This document shows, one piece after another, positions 48,306 to 59,085 of a DNA stretch of 64,000 bases. The notes beneath the pieces were generated by a model, which did no database searches, was not told the DNA's origin, and was given only the letters and a program-made list of their open reading frames with translations. How positions within the stretch are numbered: the first letter of the stretch is position 1; each line of letters starts with the position of its first letter. A program made the translations under genes and the position numbers. The stretch is taken from assembly GCA_019188255.1 (NCBI GenBank), contig JAETXT010000001.1, positions 3,906,001 to 3,970,000 of the forward strand. Reading direction: 5' to 3'. The DNA comes from Verticillium longisporum (Eukaryota > Ascomycota > Sordariomycetes > Glomerellales > Plectosphaerellaceae).

Positions 48306-51093
48306 CAGTGCTACACCCCGACCAAATAAGTCAAATATAGGTATCGGATTTAGTTATTTAGTCTATTAAATTCGACGGATTTAGTTATTTAGTCCTATTT
48401 ATAAATATCTAATTTATTTAATTAATAATAAAGCTATTACGATAATTATTAGCCTATCTAAGACCTAGATTCTATAATATTAAGACGATTCGCTACTATC
48501 GAGCCCTAATATAACCCTCCTAGCTAAATTACTCTTTAATAAAGCTAGTTATTAAGGCATTAAAGCTCTTCTAGTATATCTAAAACTATTCCTAACCTCT
48601 ATAACGTTAGAATTAGCTTCGAGAGGCTAAATGCCCTCTTATAGTTTACTAATATTATAAATATTATTAAGATATTAAGGGCGAACTTACTAATAATAGG
48701 ATATACTTCTTAATAGCCTAATTACTAAGTAATAGGGTCCTTAATAGTAGAGTCCTATAAGAGATTAAGGCTAAGATACTTATTAAGCTTAGAATTAAAT
48801 ACTAGAATTCTCTAATACCTACTCTATACCTAGTCGTTAAAGCTCGTCGGGGGCGCTATAGGCTAAAGGTCCTATAGCTATTTAAAGCCGCTTTAATTAT
48901 AGTCTCTTTAAAGATTTGAGGAGGATATAGAAGGAGAGTAGTATTAGCGCTTCTACTATTAATAGAGGCCTTACTATATATAATAAAGCTATATAAACTA
49001 TTCTAGGCTTAATTATTATATTTAAAACTATTAATATCTAAAGCTAGGGTAGAGGATTATAATAGTTATATAGAGAGGGGACTCCTTAAGCTTTATATAA
49101 TATTAATTTAACTTCTATTATATATTAATAATAGATAGACGGAAATAGTAGTATAAATCTTTAATAAGGGCCTCGAAGCGCTATAGTATATCTATATATT
49201 TATTATAGATATATTCTAAAAGTACTTAATTAATTAAAAATAATATAAATTATTTATTTCGCTAATATTATATTTATTTATAAATATTTAAAAAGGCTTA
49301 CCTTTCCTATTATTAGCTATTATTATTCGGATTATTAAAAAACGCCTTCTATTCCTCTATCTTCTCTAAGATATATTCTATTCTAATAAGAACCTCTTAA
49401 AAGGTATTATAGCTCCTATTTTTATTCTATCTTTATATTCGTATTATCTATCGATAGAGGGGCTTAAGGGTAATATAAAGCTCTATTAAAAGGTATTAAT
49501 CTTCAAGGAGGAGGTAATCTTTAATAGGAACTTACTTATAAGGGTCGACTTTATATATATTTCTAATTAAGAAGCCTTAAATATCGCCCTTCTTCTTTAG
49601 AGCTTAATTAAATATTAAATATATTAAATTCTATTAAGCCTTATTATTTAATAATAATTAAAGCTCTATTATTATTTATTAATAGAGGAGGAACTCTTAA
49701 CTTTAAGCTTCCTCTATTATAATATATTAGAAGTACTTATTCTATTATAGAGAAGATCTTATTTATTTAATAATATTATAAAGCTTTCCTATTAAGCCCT
49801 TCTTCTATTAGAGGTATAGGATATTATTAAGATTATTATTATCCTTAAGAAACTAAGATTCTTATTTAAACGTTTTATTATCCTTATTATAGAGGAATAT
49901 ATAATTAATAAAGTTAAATATATAATTATAATATTATAATTAGCGTTTAATAGTATTTTCTTTATATAATTTAGGATAAAGAATATATAAGAGCTTATAA
50001 ATATAAATATCGTTTATTAAAGTATTATTAGAGATTAGAATATTAATAAGATTAATAATATCCTAGTTCCTAATAATATTTATAATAATATTAATTATAA
50101 AAGTATTTATATAAGTATTTAGCTATTTATAAAGTATTAGGAGATACTATTATTATTACCTTTAGCTATTAATATAATATATAGATATTATAAATATCCT
50201 AAAGTAATTTAGAAAAGTCTAATAATTATAAAAGAGATAAATATCTATTAAAGAAGCTTAAAATTCCGCTTATATCTACTTCTTCTTTTATATAAAGATT
50301 TAATTAAATCTTATATATAGACTCCTTTAACTTTAAAGGAGGTTATTATATATATTCGGATTTAGATTTAATAATAAATAATATAAGAATAGATTATTAA
50401 AAACGTTAAATAATTAATTTATATTAATAATAAAGCTAAAGGCGAGCTCTTCTAGCCCTTCTATTCGAGCCCTTAATAGAGTAATAGGATATTATAAATA
50501 AAGCGGAAGAGAAATATCTAAAGAATTCTAGGAGATATCCTCTATTAAGGATCCCTCGAATATCCTATATCTCTTCCTTAAATAGAGGCTCGAAGAAGTT
50601 ATCGTAGAGGCTTTAAATAATATTAAATCCTATCTCTTATTATAGAAACTATAGATCTAGAAGCTCTTATTAAAAGTATTCCTTTTACTAAGGAGCTCCG
50701 CTATAAAGATCTTATAATCCTTAATCTAGCTTATACGGCCTCTAGAGCCCTTCTTTATAACGAGAATATCGAGGGTAAAACGGCAATTATACTAAATAGC
50801 TATAAAGAGGTCGGGATCGGAGTAGTTTAATTCGGAGAGCTAAGCGCGAATAGAGGTAAAGGGGTAGGTTCTAAAAATAATAAGAGATATATCGATAACG
50901 ATAATAGTATAAGAATAGCCCTAAGGGCGTAGGAGCTATTATAGCGACGTTATAAATAGGCTATATTAATAGAATTACTACGTTAATAGAATTACGATTT
51001 TAGGGGAATTACCCTAGGTTCTAATGCCCTATATATATAGATATAAATATATTAGATAATATAAATAGAATCTTCTTTATAGATATTAATAGA

Positions 51094-51166
51094 AGCTAGT
51101 AGCCTAGTTAATTAGGATCTCTAGTACTCTATTAGAGGCTATAGGTTCGAATCCTATTATTAGTAT
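51094..51166 (+). other. tRNA-like sequence (A-box and B-box like)
   Basis: TAGCCTAG...TTAGG resembles a Pol III A box and AGGTTCGAATCCT is a consensus B box/T arm with a perfect 5-bp stem (ATAGG/CCTAT) around the TTCGAAT loop. Flanking 7-mers GCTAGTA and TATTAGT can pair with two wobbles. An anticodon-like hairpin (TCTAG/TTAGA) exists, but the loop lacks the invariant U33, so a functional tRNA is unlikely. It lies in the RIP-degraded element and could be a mutated tRNA or a tRNA-derived SINE head. Confidence 0.35.
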
Positions 51167-51169
51167 TAT

Positions 51170-51208
51170 CGTACTATTAATAAGAGACTCCTTCTTATTA
51201 ATAGTACG
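51170..51208. repeat. Perfect 15-bp inverted repeat (hairpin)
   Basis: CGTACTATTAATAAG at 51170-51184 is perfectly complementary to CTTATTAATAGTACG at 51194-51208, with a 9-nt loop. It directly follows the tRNA-like sequence. Confidence 0.85.
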
Positions 51209-51412
51209 ACTTTTTAATTAATCGGATAGGCCTTTTTATAGGTCCTAGGGCTTAGAATAACTATATTCCGGGCCTAAATACGTATTTAAACGTTTACTAA
51301 ATATCTAAATATCGAAATACTATAGATTTAGTTATTTAATTATAGGAAATCGGTCTATTTATTTAGCTATTTAATGATTTAACTTATTATATTTAATCGG
51401 GGTATATTACTG

Positions 51413-51420
51413 CTTATAAG
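51413..51420. repeat. 8-bp target site duplication, right copy (CTTATAAG)
   Basis: Right-hand partner of the duplication at 48298-48305. Because the 8-mer is its own reverse complement it can also be read as part of an inverted repeat. Confidence 0.75.
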
Positions 51421-52175
51421 AGTTTCTTATTAGCCTTGACGGATATTAGCCTATGCCTATAACGTAAAACAGCTAGTATTAGTCGTTTTCATGCGAGATC
51501 AAACCCTGAGGTATGGCCGGGAAAAAAGATCCAAGGTCGCGTGGCGAGATGGCTGGTCCATAAGCCTGGCAACTCGGTAATATCCTGGCAGCCCGACAGG
51601 CCGTTCGAGCCGACGTATAGTTATGTGAGGGGCCTTTAGCTATATTTGCTAGCCTTGGGGAAAATGATTTTCCCCATTCGGCATGATCTCTACCATGCCA
51701 ACGTGTACACCGGCGTGCGGCCGGATTTCAAAAGTGTGACCGGGGACAATCAGTCTACCCCGGATCGAAAGAGGGGTGCTAAATAAGTGTGCCAGAGCAC
51801 TAATAAAGAATGAGGGGGCGTCGGCAATTAACTTCGCATCTCTTTTTCTACGTCATTCCCGGGGGCCCCTTGCTTAATGCCGGCCGTGGCTCAATTCAAA
51901 GCTTGACCCATTGAATGGCATGTGGGAACTTTTGGCCATTAAAATCCAATGATTGATTGCGTAGCAAACGCGCGAGCGACATCCGGCATCCAGCATAGCG
52001 GGCCAGAGGAGTATCCCCGGAGATATGACTCGGCCCTTCGACTAACTTGAGGGTGTGATGTTGTATAAAGCGGAATGAGGATCTTCCCTGGCCGCCAGCT
52101 TCGGCTGACATTCGCGGGTTCTCGTCTACCTAACTGAACGACCGGATAGACTGGTACTGTGTTCTCTCACACGCG
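51421..52175. other. Upstream region of the carboxylesterase gene
   Basis: Base composition returns to normal and CA/TG dinucleotides reappear. This is the only promoter space for the esterase. No other gene seen. Confidence 0.6.
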
Positions 52176-53914
52176 ATGAAAGCCACCGCACTCTTCTGTC
52201 TCGCCGTCGCGACGGCTGCTGAATTGGTCTCAGCCAAGCCAGCCCCGGTCTACAACCAAGTCACCCTGAAGGGTTACGGTTCGTTCTATGGCACCGTCGT
52301 CAACGAAACAGTTAGCGGCAAACCTCTGGCCTCGACCGTCGATGCTTGGTTAGGCATTGACTATGCGAATCAGCCCATCGGCAACAGGCGCTTTAAGAAA
52401 TCTGACTGGCCAAAGGCTTTTCGAGGCACAAGGGCTGCCACAAAGAGTGGCAAGTCATGCATCCAGCGAGCTACGGCATCGGTTCCCCTGGAAAGTCAGT
52501 CTGAAGCATGCCTTCAATTTGAGGTGTTCAGAACCAAAGGTGTTCCGCTGAACAAGAAGCTCCCCACGCTTGTATGGGTCCACGGTGGCGCATTCAACAA
52601 TGGCAATCAGCAGGGTTTCGACGGCGCTGCCTTTGTCGCTAACTCGAAGGAGCCCCTGGTTGTCATCACTTTCAACTATCGTCTCGGTCCCCTGGGATCG
52701 CTGCCTTCGGGGCTTTTCCAGGATGCGGACCTCCTAAACCTTGGTGTGCTGGACCAGCAGCTGCTCCTGCGCTTCGTTCAGAGATATGCGGCGTCATTTG
52801 GAGCCGATCCGAAGACTGTGACGCTGGGCGGACTCAGCGCTGGAGGGCACTCGGTTGGTAAGTCTACCAGTGGGGGGAAAGTTTGTGACAGCACACTGAC
52901 GAGATTGATCTCACAGGCATCCACCACTTTCATAACTATGGCACGACAGCTGGAGAGAAGCTCTTCGCCCGCGTAATTTACGAGTCTGGTTCCGTCACGG
53001 CAAGGACCTTTCCCAACGCCACGTATCCCCTCTACCAGACTCAGTACGCCGAGTTCCTCTCGTCCGTAGGTTGCGATGGTCAAGCACGCAGCAAGGATGT
53101 CTTCAAGTGTCTCCGCAGCACCGACGTTGGACGGATCCGAGACGCCGGGTATGATGTATTTGCCAAGTACAATCCCGTCATCACCTGGCCATGGCAGCCG
53201 GTCAAGAATGCGGCGCTCTTCGAGAAGGCGGGATCTCAGTCCGGATATAACGAGACATTCTTCCACGTCCCCACGCTGGCGACGTCCGCAACGGACGAGG
53301 GAAAGGGGTTCATCCCCGGGACCCTCGAAACGGAAGCCGAGTTCGTCGACTTCATGAAGACGTCGGCCCCCGATCTGACGGAGAAGGACCTCGCGCTCCT
53401 CGTCAAGCTGTATCCCGACCCGGCGACGGACGCGAGCTCCCCGTACACAAACTCCCCGAACAGCACGCAGTACAACCGCCTCGCCGCCGCCTGGACGGAC
53501 TTTGCCTACCGCTGCCCGGTACAAGAGACGGCATACAGGACGTCGGCGGCGGGCGTGCCGACGTGGAAACTCCGGTGGAACACGAACAACGGCGCGCCCG
53601 CGTGGCAAGGGATCCCGCACGCCATCGACCGCACGTATGCCTGGGACGAGCCCGGCACGCAGTACCCCGAGCAGGGCCGCGCGTTCCACGCCTATCTCGC
53701 CAGTTTTGTGCTTTCTGGCGACCCGAACACGTACAGGTATAGCGGCACGCCTGAGTGGCCTGGTTATGCGCCATCGGGCTACGGCGTCGAGTCGACCCCG
53801 CCCAAGCAGCTTGTTGTGCAGCCTGATGGGCCGGCTGTGGAGGAAGATGCCGTGCAGAGGGAACAGTGCTTGTTTTGGAGGGATCCTGAGAGGGCGCCGA
53901 GGCTGAACAAGTGA
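52176..53914 (+). CDS. Secreted type-B carboxylesterase/lipase
   Basis: Serine hydrolase of the carboxylesterase type-B family (alpha/beta hydrolase), predicted secreted. Exons 52176-52857 and 52917-53914 give 559 aa; the intron (donor GTAAGT, acceptor CACAG) splits a Gly codon. Residues 1-20 form a signal peptide ending VSA. The oxyanion-hole motif WVHGGAFNNGN is at residues 134-144. The nucleophile is Ser221 in GGLSAGG, where the usual Glu before Ser is Leu. The acid residue is likely the Glu in ATDEGKGF and the His that in IPHAIDRTY. Several N-glycosylation sequons are present. The frame is intact even though the gene is enclosed by RIP-degraded transposons about 760 bp upstream and 140 bp downstream. 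The substrate is unknown. Confidence 0.92.
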
Positions 53915-54110
53915 GCAGAGATGAGACATGAGTGCTGAGGTGTCGCTGTGCCCTTTACTTTAGGAATGATGTCTTGATGTTACGGGTTATACCCAGCTAA
54001 GCCACAAGGCTGAGGCTGCGCTTTAGCAGGTAGTTCACTGAGAGGCTCGTTCGTGCTAGGCTTAGGAATACTTAAATGGTCTGATTTAGGTATTATAGGG
54101 GAGTAGATAT

Positions 54111-54245
54111 TTAGGTTCTCTAGGTTATCTAGAGAAAGCCTATAGGTTTAATTAGGTTAACCTAAAAACCTATTTAAATTATATAGGCTTTTAGGTTAAC
54201 CTAATTAAACCTATAGGCTTTCTCTAAATAACCTAGAGAACCTAA
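54111..54245. repeat. Near-perfect palindrome with 57-bp arms
   Basis: 54111-54167 and 54189-54245 are reverse complements with one mismatch of C/T type; the spacer is 21 nt. The arms start TTAGGTTCTCTAGGTTAT. It lies 55 bp inside the left edge of the degraded block. It may be a fold-back transposon terminus or a small MITE. Confidence 0.85.
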
Positions 54246-54360
54246 AAATTAAAGCTTAAACTAGTTAGCGATCTATATACCTTCTATAGTAATTTAAGTA
54301 GATAGGAGCTCTAATATTAGAATATCTATTTAAGTTAATATAGATCCCTCCTTTAATTCC

Positions 54361-54361
<1 letters not shown>

Positions 54362-54391
<30 letters not shown>

Positions 54392-54393
54392 GT
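54362..54393. repeat. (AAT)n microsatellite
   Basis: About ten AAT/ATA units in degraded AT-rich DNA. Confidence 0.8.
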
Positions 54394-57223
54394 AATAGCC
54401 CCTACCCCTATTACCCTAACTTAATATACTACGCCCTACTAGTAATAAATACTTAATATAGCTATAATAAATAATATACTAATTAGTAAAATTAGAATAG
54501 AAAGTAGATATAGAATATTCTATTAATCCTAATATAAAGAAGGTATATACCCGAGTCGAAAGTATAAGCGTTAAAGAGAAAGAGATTTATAATATTAAGA
54601 ATCGCTAAAGCGCTAGGAAGAATTACGTAATTCGAAACGAAAAGAAATCTCTTTCTTTTCTTATTCTAAATTAAGCCGATTAAGAAAAGTAGCTTTAATA
54701 GATTAAGGATAAATATAATATTATTTAGTAAATTTCCTAGCTATATAATAGCTAATATATTAATTAATTTTAGGGATATTAAAATATTATTTATTTAGAT
54801 TTACTTTAATATTAAAGATAAAAGTCTATAAAAGGATATATTTAAAGACGAAATAATAGTTAATAAAGAATATCTTAAAGCCTAAAATAATAATATTATC
54901 TAAGATATTAAGGAGAAGATCTAAGACTTAGATTTATTTATATTTTAGCGTTTAATAAACGATTTTCTCTTTCTCTAATATAAAAGTAATATTAAATCTC
55001 TTATTTAGCTCTAGAAATTCTATTTCGATTATAAGATTAAATATAATAGTATATTCGAATAGTTTCTTTCCCTTCTAAAAAGGGTTTTACCTCGGATATC
55101 TAAGAAAAACGATTCTACTTTTAATATAGCTCTTCTCGGAGTAAGTTATAGTTATTATAAGGTTATTATATAGGCTAATTATTTTAAGCTACTTTTATAA
55201 AAGCTAGCTTTATAATCTAATTATAGATATAGAATTAATTAATTAAATATCTTTAATTAAAAGCTAATATTATTATAGGTAATAGCTATATCTAGAAGAA
55301 GGATTATATCCTTTTTAATAAGATCCTAAACGAAAATAAGAGAATTATCTTAAAGTATATATTTAGGATCTATAATTGAAAGGTTATCCTTTATAATATA
55401 TTATAGGATTTAGTCGCTATATAGGCTAAGACTTTATAATATAAAGCGAACGGTCTATAAGGTTAATAGCTTATTTAGGATAGTAGGGTTTATATTCCTA
55501 TTATATAGATAAGGAAGTAATAAGAAAATTACGAGAGAACTCTAATAAATTATTTTAATACTTTAAAGAAATTAATATAGAATCTTTAGCTTAATATATA
55601 ATAATCCTAATTATTATATTCTTATTAATAGTTTATAGATACTCTTCTCCTAGCTAATCGGGAATAATTATTAGATTTCTCTAAGATAGATAGATAGGAG
55701 AATATTAATATCTTCTAGATTTTACTTATATTTAGTAGAAAGAAGGAGATCCCTAAGTAAGTAACTAGGATATTAGGATACGCTAATTAAATAGCTAGTA
55801 CTAGTTTCGGATAAGATATTTATAGTTTAAGAGGTTATTATACTATTATTATAATTAATAATACCCTTATAAGCTAGAATATAAAGCTAAAATACTAGGT
55901 TATAGATAATAAGGTTAAATTTAAATTACTCTCTATATATTTTTAAGATAGCTAGTTAAGAGTTTATAAGAAGCTAAAAGAAGTAGCTTAATATCTATAT
56001 CGAGTTTAAATTAATTAATATTAAAGCGATTCTAAAAAATCTAGACTAAAAGGCCTAAAGCTAGAATTTCTAATATAGAGTAGTATTATAAATATACTAG
56101 ATATATAATTCTATATTTAAAATATAGAGACTATTATCTTAGGGAGTATACTCTATTATAAAGATTAAAGCTAAGAAGTCTAAGGGCTTAATAGTTATTA
56201 ATTAATAGATTATTTATTAGATATAAGAGATAGAAACTCTACGTTATATAATAGATCTATTATATAGGTTATATAGAAGACTTTAATTAATTCTATTTAA
56301 TATTATAAGAAAATATTCTCTAGATTAGAAATAGAATCTTTATCCTAGAGTATATCTAGAGAGGAAACTAGGATAAGCTCTTTAAGATAAGCTATAAATA
56401 TAAAGTAAGCCTTAATACTTTTAGAAGAAAGAAAGGCCTTCTATAGAAAGTAGATATAGCGATTAAAACTCTATATATATTCGAGGTTAATAGCTATTAG
56501 GATAATATAGAATATATCCTTTATAAGAGCTATTAAGCCTAGATAAGAATCCTATTAATAGCGCTAGAAGGTAAATATAGACTCGCTATATCGTAATCCT
56601 AATAGAATTAATAGATTATTATAAAATAGATATATTAATAAGAATAAAATATAATAAAATAATTTACGTAGGCTAAGGAATTCTTAGATTCTTCTTTCTA
56701 TACGATCTTCTATAGATCCGATAACTTAGCGCTCCTATTATATATTTAGCTTAATTTAATATAGGATATATAAAAGCTATACCTTTATTAAACTTATATT
56801 ATTAAGGATATATATAATATTACTTAGCTAGGACGTATTTATAATCTACTTATACTCGAGGCGCCTATTAAAATCGGCCTTAAGCTCTAAATAATATAGA
56901 TAATAGAGATCTCTAAGATACTTAATAGCCTAAAGTTAAAAATCTCTATTAGGGTAGCTAGAATCTACGCTAAAAAACTTATTCGATTATTAGAATCGCT
57001 AATTATTATAAGAAAGTAGTAGAAGGGATAGTAGAATAGCTATAATAAATAAGTTAATATTCCTATTAATCTATACTAGTAAGATATACTTATTTAGTTT
57101 CTCTCTTATAGCTTAGACTCCTTTATAGAGAGGCTCTACCTAAGGCTTACCCTAATTTAAGAGCCTCTCGACCCTAGAAAGATAATAACTAAGAATTAAA
57201 TAGGGTTTAATAAGATTCTAAGA

Positions 57224-57225
57224 TA
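57224..57225. repeat. TA target duplication, left
   Basis: TA directly before the terminus ACGTAATCC; its partner is at 59086-59087. TA duplication is universal for Tc1/mariner/pogo elements. Confidence 0.8.
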
Positions 57226-57271
57226 ACGTAATCCACAAGCGAGTGGTTCACCCATGCGAGTGGTTCACTTC
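57226..57271 (+). repeat. Left terminal inverted repeat of Fot1-type element
   Basis: 46 bp, differing from the right TIR only at position 30 (T versus A). It has two copies of GCGAGTGGTTCAC. Confidence 0.9.
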
Positions 57272-57332
57272 ACCCCGACCCGACAAACATTCCGAGGAAA
57301 ACCTCAACCCAAACGCCGTAAATCAATTAAAA

Positions 57333-58987
57333 TCACTCCTCCTCGTCTTTTGCAGACGATGAGATAGCTACCTGACAAGTTCTCGCGTTGTGGCCGGTCT
57401 TCCCGCATACGCTACAGCATCGTTTCTTCGGCTGGGACCACGACGCGGGACCCGGGTTCTGCAGCGTTTCCTCTTTTATCTGGATATCTACTTCCTTCTG
57501 AGCAATCTTGTCCTGTCCCTCGCCTACAGCCATGCTTCCTCCTTCCCGGAGACGTAGCTTTTTGGCCCTCCGGCGTCGGCTTAGTGTAGCATTTTCCTCT
57601 CGAAGGATCATAACCTCTGACTTCAAAAGAGCGATCTGGTGCATAACACCCCGCGTCCCCTTCGCAAGATAGTCAACAGCATCTAAAATTGACGTTGGGG
57701 AGCTTCCCTGGTGGCGTGAGATTCGCCCTTTGATGAAGTCAGTCTGGGAACCTGCCTCGAGCAGGTTAGTGGGCGTCTTAGAGACCCAAGAATCACGCTC
57801 CCCGTGGGACGTCCCCGGAGGCGTCGTCGTCCTCAACCTCACATCCAGCTTTGACAGGACTGTTTCCGGGTTATGGGGGACAAGCCCCGCTCCTCGAAAG
57901 CCTCCCTGGATGTTTTTTCTGTCATTGCTTGCTGAAATGCAGCCGAAAACGCCGGGAAGAAGTCTTCTTTGCTGATGTGCGTTGTACCCGCCCTCATCCT
58001 ATCCTCGATTTGCCGACCGTATGCTTTCTTTAGTGGGCCAAAACACCCAACATCGAGAGGCTGGAGTAGATGTGACGAATGAGGAGGCATACAGAGTGTG
58101 ATGATGTTGTTCTCCTTGCAGTAGAGTTCGAAGTCGACCGAGTGGTGACTTTCGTGGCCATCCAGGATCAGTAGGCGATAACCGCCCGAAGTACGGGACT
58201 TTGTATGCCTGTCAAAATGCCGAATCCATTCCAGACCAATATCATTCGTCGTCCAGCCGTTTGGAGATGTTGCGATTCTCCAGTCGCGAGAAATCGCGTC
58301 GTCCTGGTACCAGCTCGAGAGGTGGTACTTGCCCGAAACCACGATGAACGGCGGGACGGAGAAACCCAACGCGCCAACGCCCTGGATCACCGTAACCCAT
58401 TCCCGGTTGCCTGGCTGCCTCATCTTCACATTGGACCGTCTTTCCGAACTGGTCACGACCATTCCGTTGGCGATAACGCCCATCTGGAAGCCGGTCTCGT
58501 CAAAGTTGTACATGTCAGCCTCTTGGATGCCGTACTTGGCGATCATGTTATGCACGAGGCGGAACCACGCGTTTATCGCGTCCGGATCTTCGCATTGGGC
58601 CCTCTTGTAGTCGTACTTGCGAAAGAAACGCGTCCGGAGCTCTGGTTGCCGTTTGACGAAGTTTGCGGCCCAGTTCTTCCCGACGCGTGGCGCGTCACGG
58701 TCGGCAAGCAGGCGATTCGCCATATCTCCGACCTCACCCAACCGGGGAGGGTAAGATCGCGCATCTAGGTCAAGGATATATTCGACAATAGTTTTCTCTT
58801 CTAGTACTGTTAATTTGGCAGAATTGGGCGGGCTTTCGCGTCGGGAGGGTTTGCCCTTCTGGCGTCGGAGGAGCGTCGTTAAGGGGACGGTGTAGATCCT
58901 CGCAGCACTCCGGGCGCTTAGGTTCGGGTCATTGTCCATAGCTTGGATAGCAAGGAATAATTGACCTTCTTTTGAAAGAGTCTCCAT
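57333..58987 (-). CDS. Fot1/pogo-type DD35D transposase (one frame break)
   Basis: Cut-and-paste transposase, 551 aa if one missing base is allowed in the 4-base run at 57885-57888 (G on the coding strand). Without it translation stops at 57839 after 382 aa. Order: N-terminal psq/CENP-B type helix-turn-helix DNA binding (ARSAARIYTVPLTTLLRRQ, then NWAANFVKRQPELRTR), DDE catalytic core with Asp163 (YNFDETGFQ), Asp276 (LLILDGHESHHS) and Asp312 (QPLDVGCFG), spacing DD35D. The C-terminal part after the break contains a coiled coil and a CCHC zinc knuckle, CSVCGKTGHNARTC, as seen in many Fot1 relatives. Apart from the break the frame is clean, so the element may be potentially autonomous if the break is a sequence error. 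Confidence 0.9.
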
Positions 58988-59039
58988 CGCGGGCGGAGGT
59001 GGAATCTGTAGAATTCAGGTGTAGGTCGTGGGCCCGGGC

Positions 59040-59085
59040 GAAGTGAACCACTCGCTTGGGTGAACCACTCGCTTGTGGATTACGT
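59040..59085 (-). repeat. Right terminal inverted repeat of Fot1-type element
   Basis: Reverse complement of the left TIR with one mismatch; the TA duplication follows at 59086-59087. Confidence 0.9.

Larger units (their letters stand above)
48306..51412. mobile_element. RIP-degraded hAT-type DNA transposon
   Basis: A 3107-bp AT-rich element bounded by related inverted termini: left CAGTGCTACACCCCGACC and right (reverse complement) CAGTAATATACCCCGATT, followed on both sides by AAATA and AAGT(C/T)AAAT blocks. The differences are mostly C-to-T or G-to-A. Its 8-bp flanking duplication CTTATAAG and termini beginning CAGTG/CAGTA match the hAT superfamily. The interior is almost free of CA and TG dinucleotides and rich in TA, and no frame longer than 60 codons survives, so the transposase is destroyed. 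The assignment to hAT rests on termini and duplication only. Confidence 0.72.
57226..59085 (-). mobile_element. Fot1/pogo-type DNA transposon, complete with TIRs
   Basis: A 1860-bp element with 46-bp terminal inverted repeats: left 57226-57271 beginning ACGTAATCCACAAGCGAG, right 59040-59085 its reverse complement with one mismatch at position 30. Each TIR contains the internal direct repeat GCGAGTGGTTCAC twice. The size, TIR length and TA duplication agree with the Fot1 family of Fusarium-type pogo elements. It encodes one transposase on the minus strand. Base composition is normal, with no RIP signature, although all surrounding DNA is RIP-degraded, so it arrived after the host repeat was mutated or has stayed at low copy. 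Confidence 0.92.

Noticed and set aside
51094..51166. Functional tRNA gene
   Set aside because: The anticodon loop lacks U33 and the acceptor/D-arm spacing is wrong, so I list it only as tRNA-like.
52778..53929. 383-codon open frame on the minus strand opposite the carboxylesterase
   Set aside because: Shadow frame; the plus-strand esterase has a signal peptide, active site and clean splice junction.
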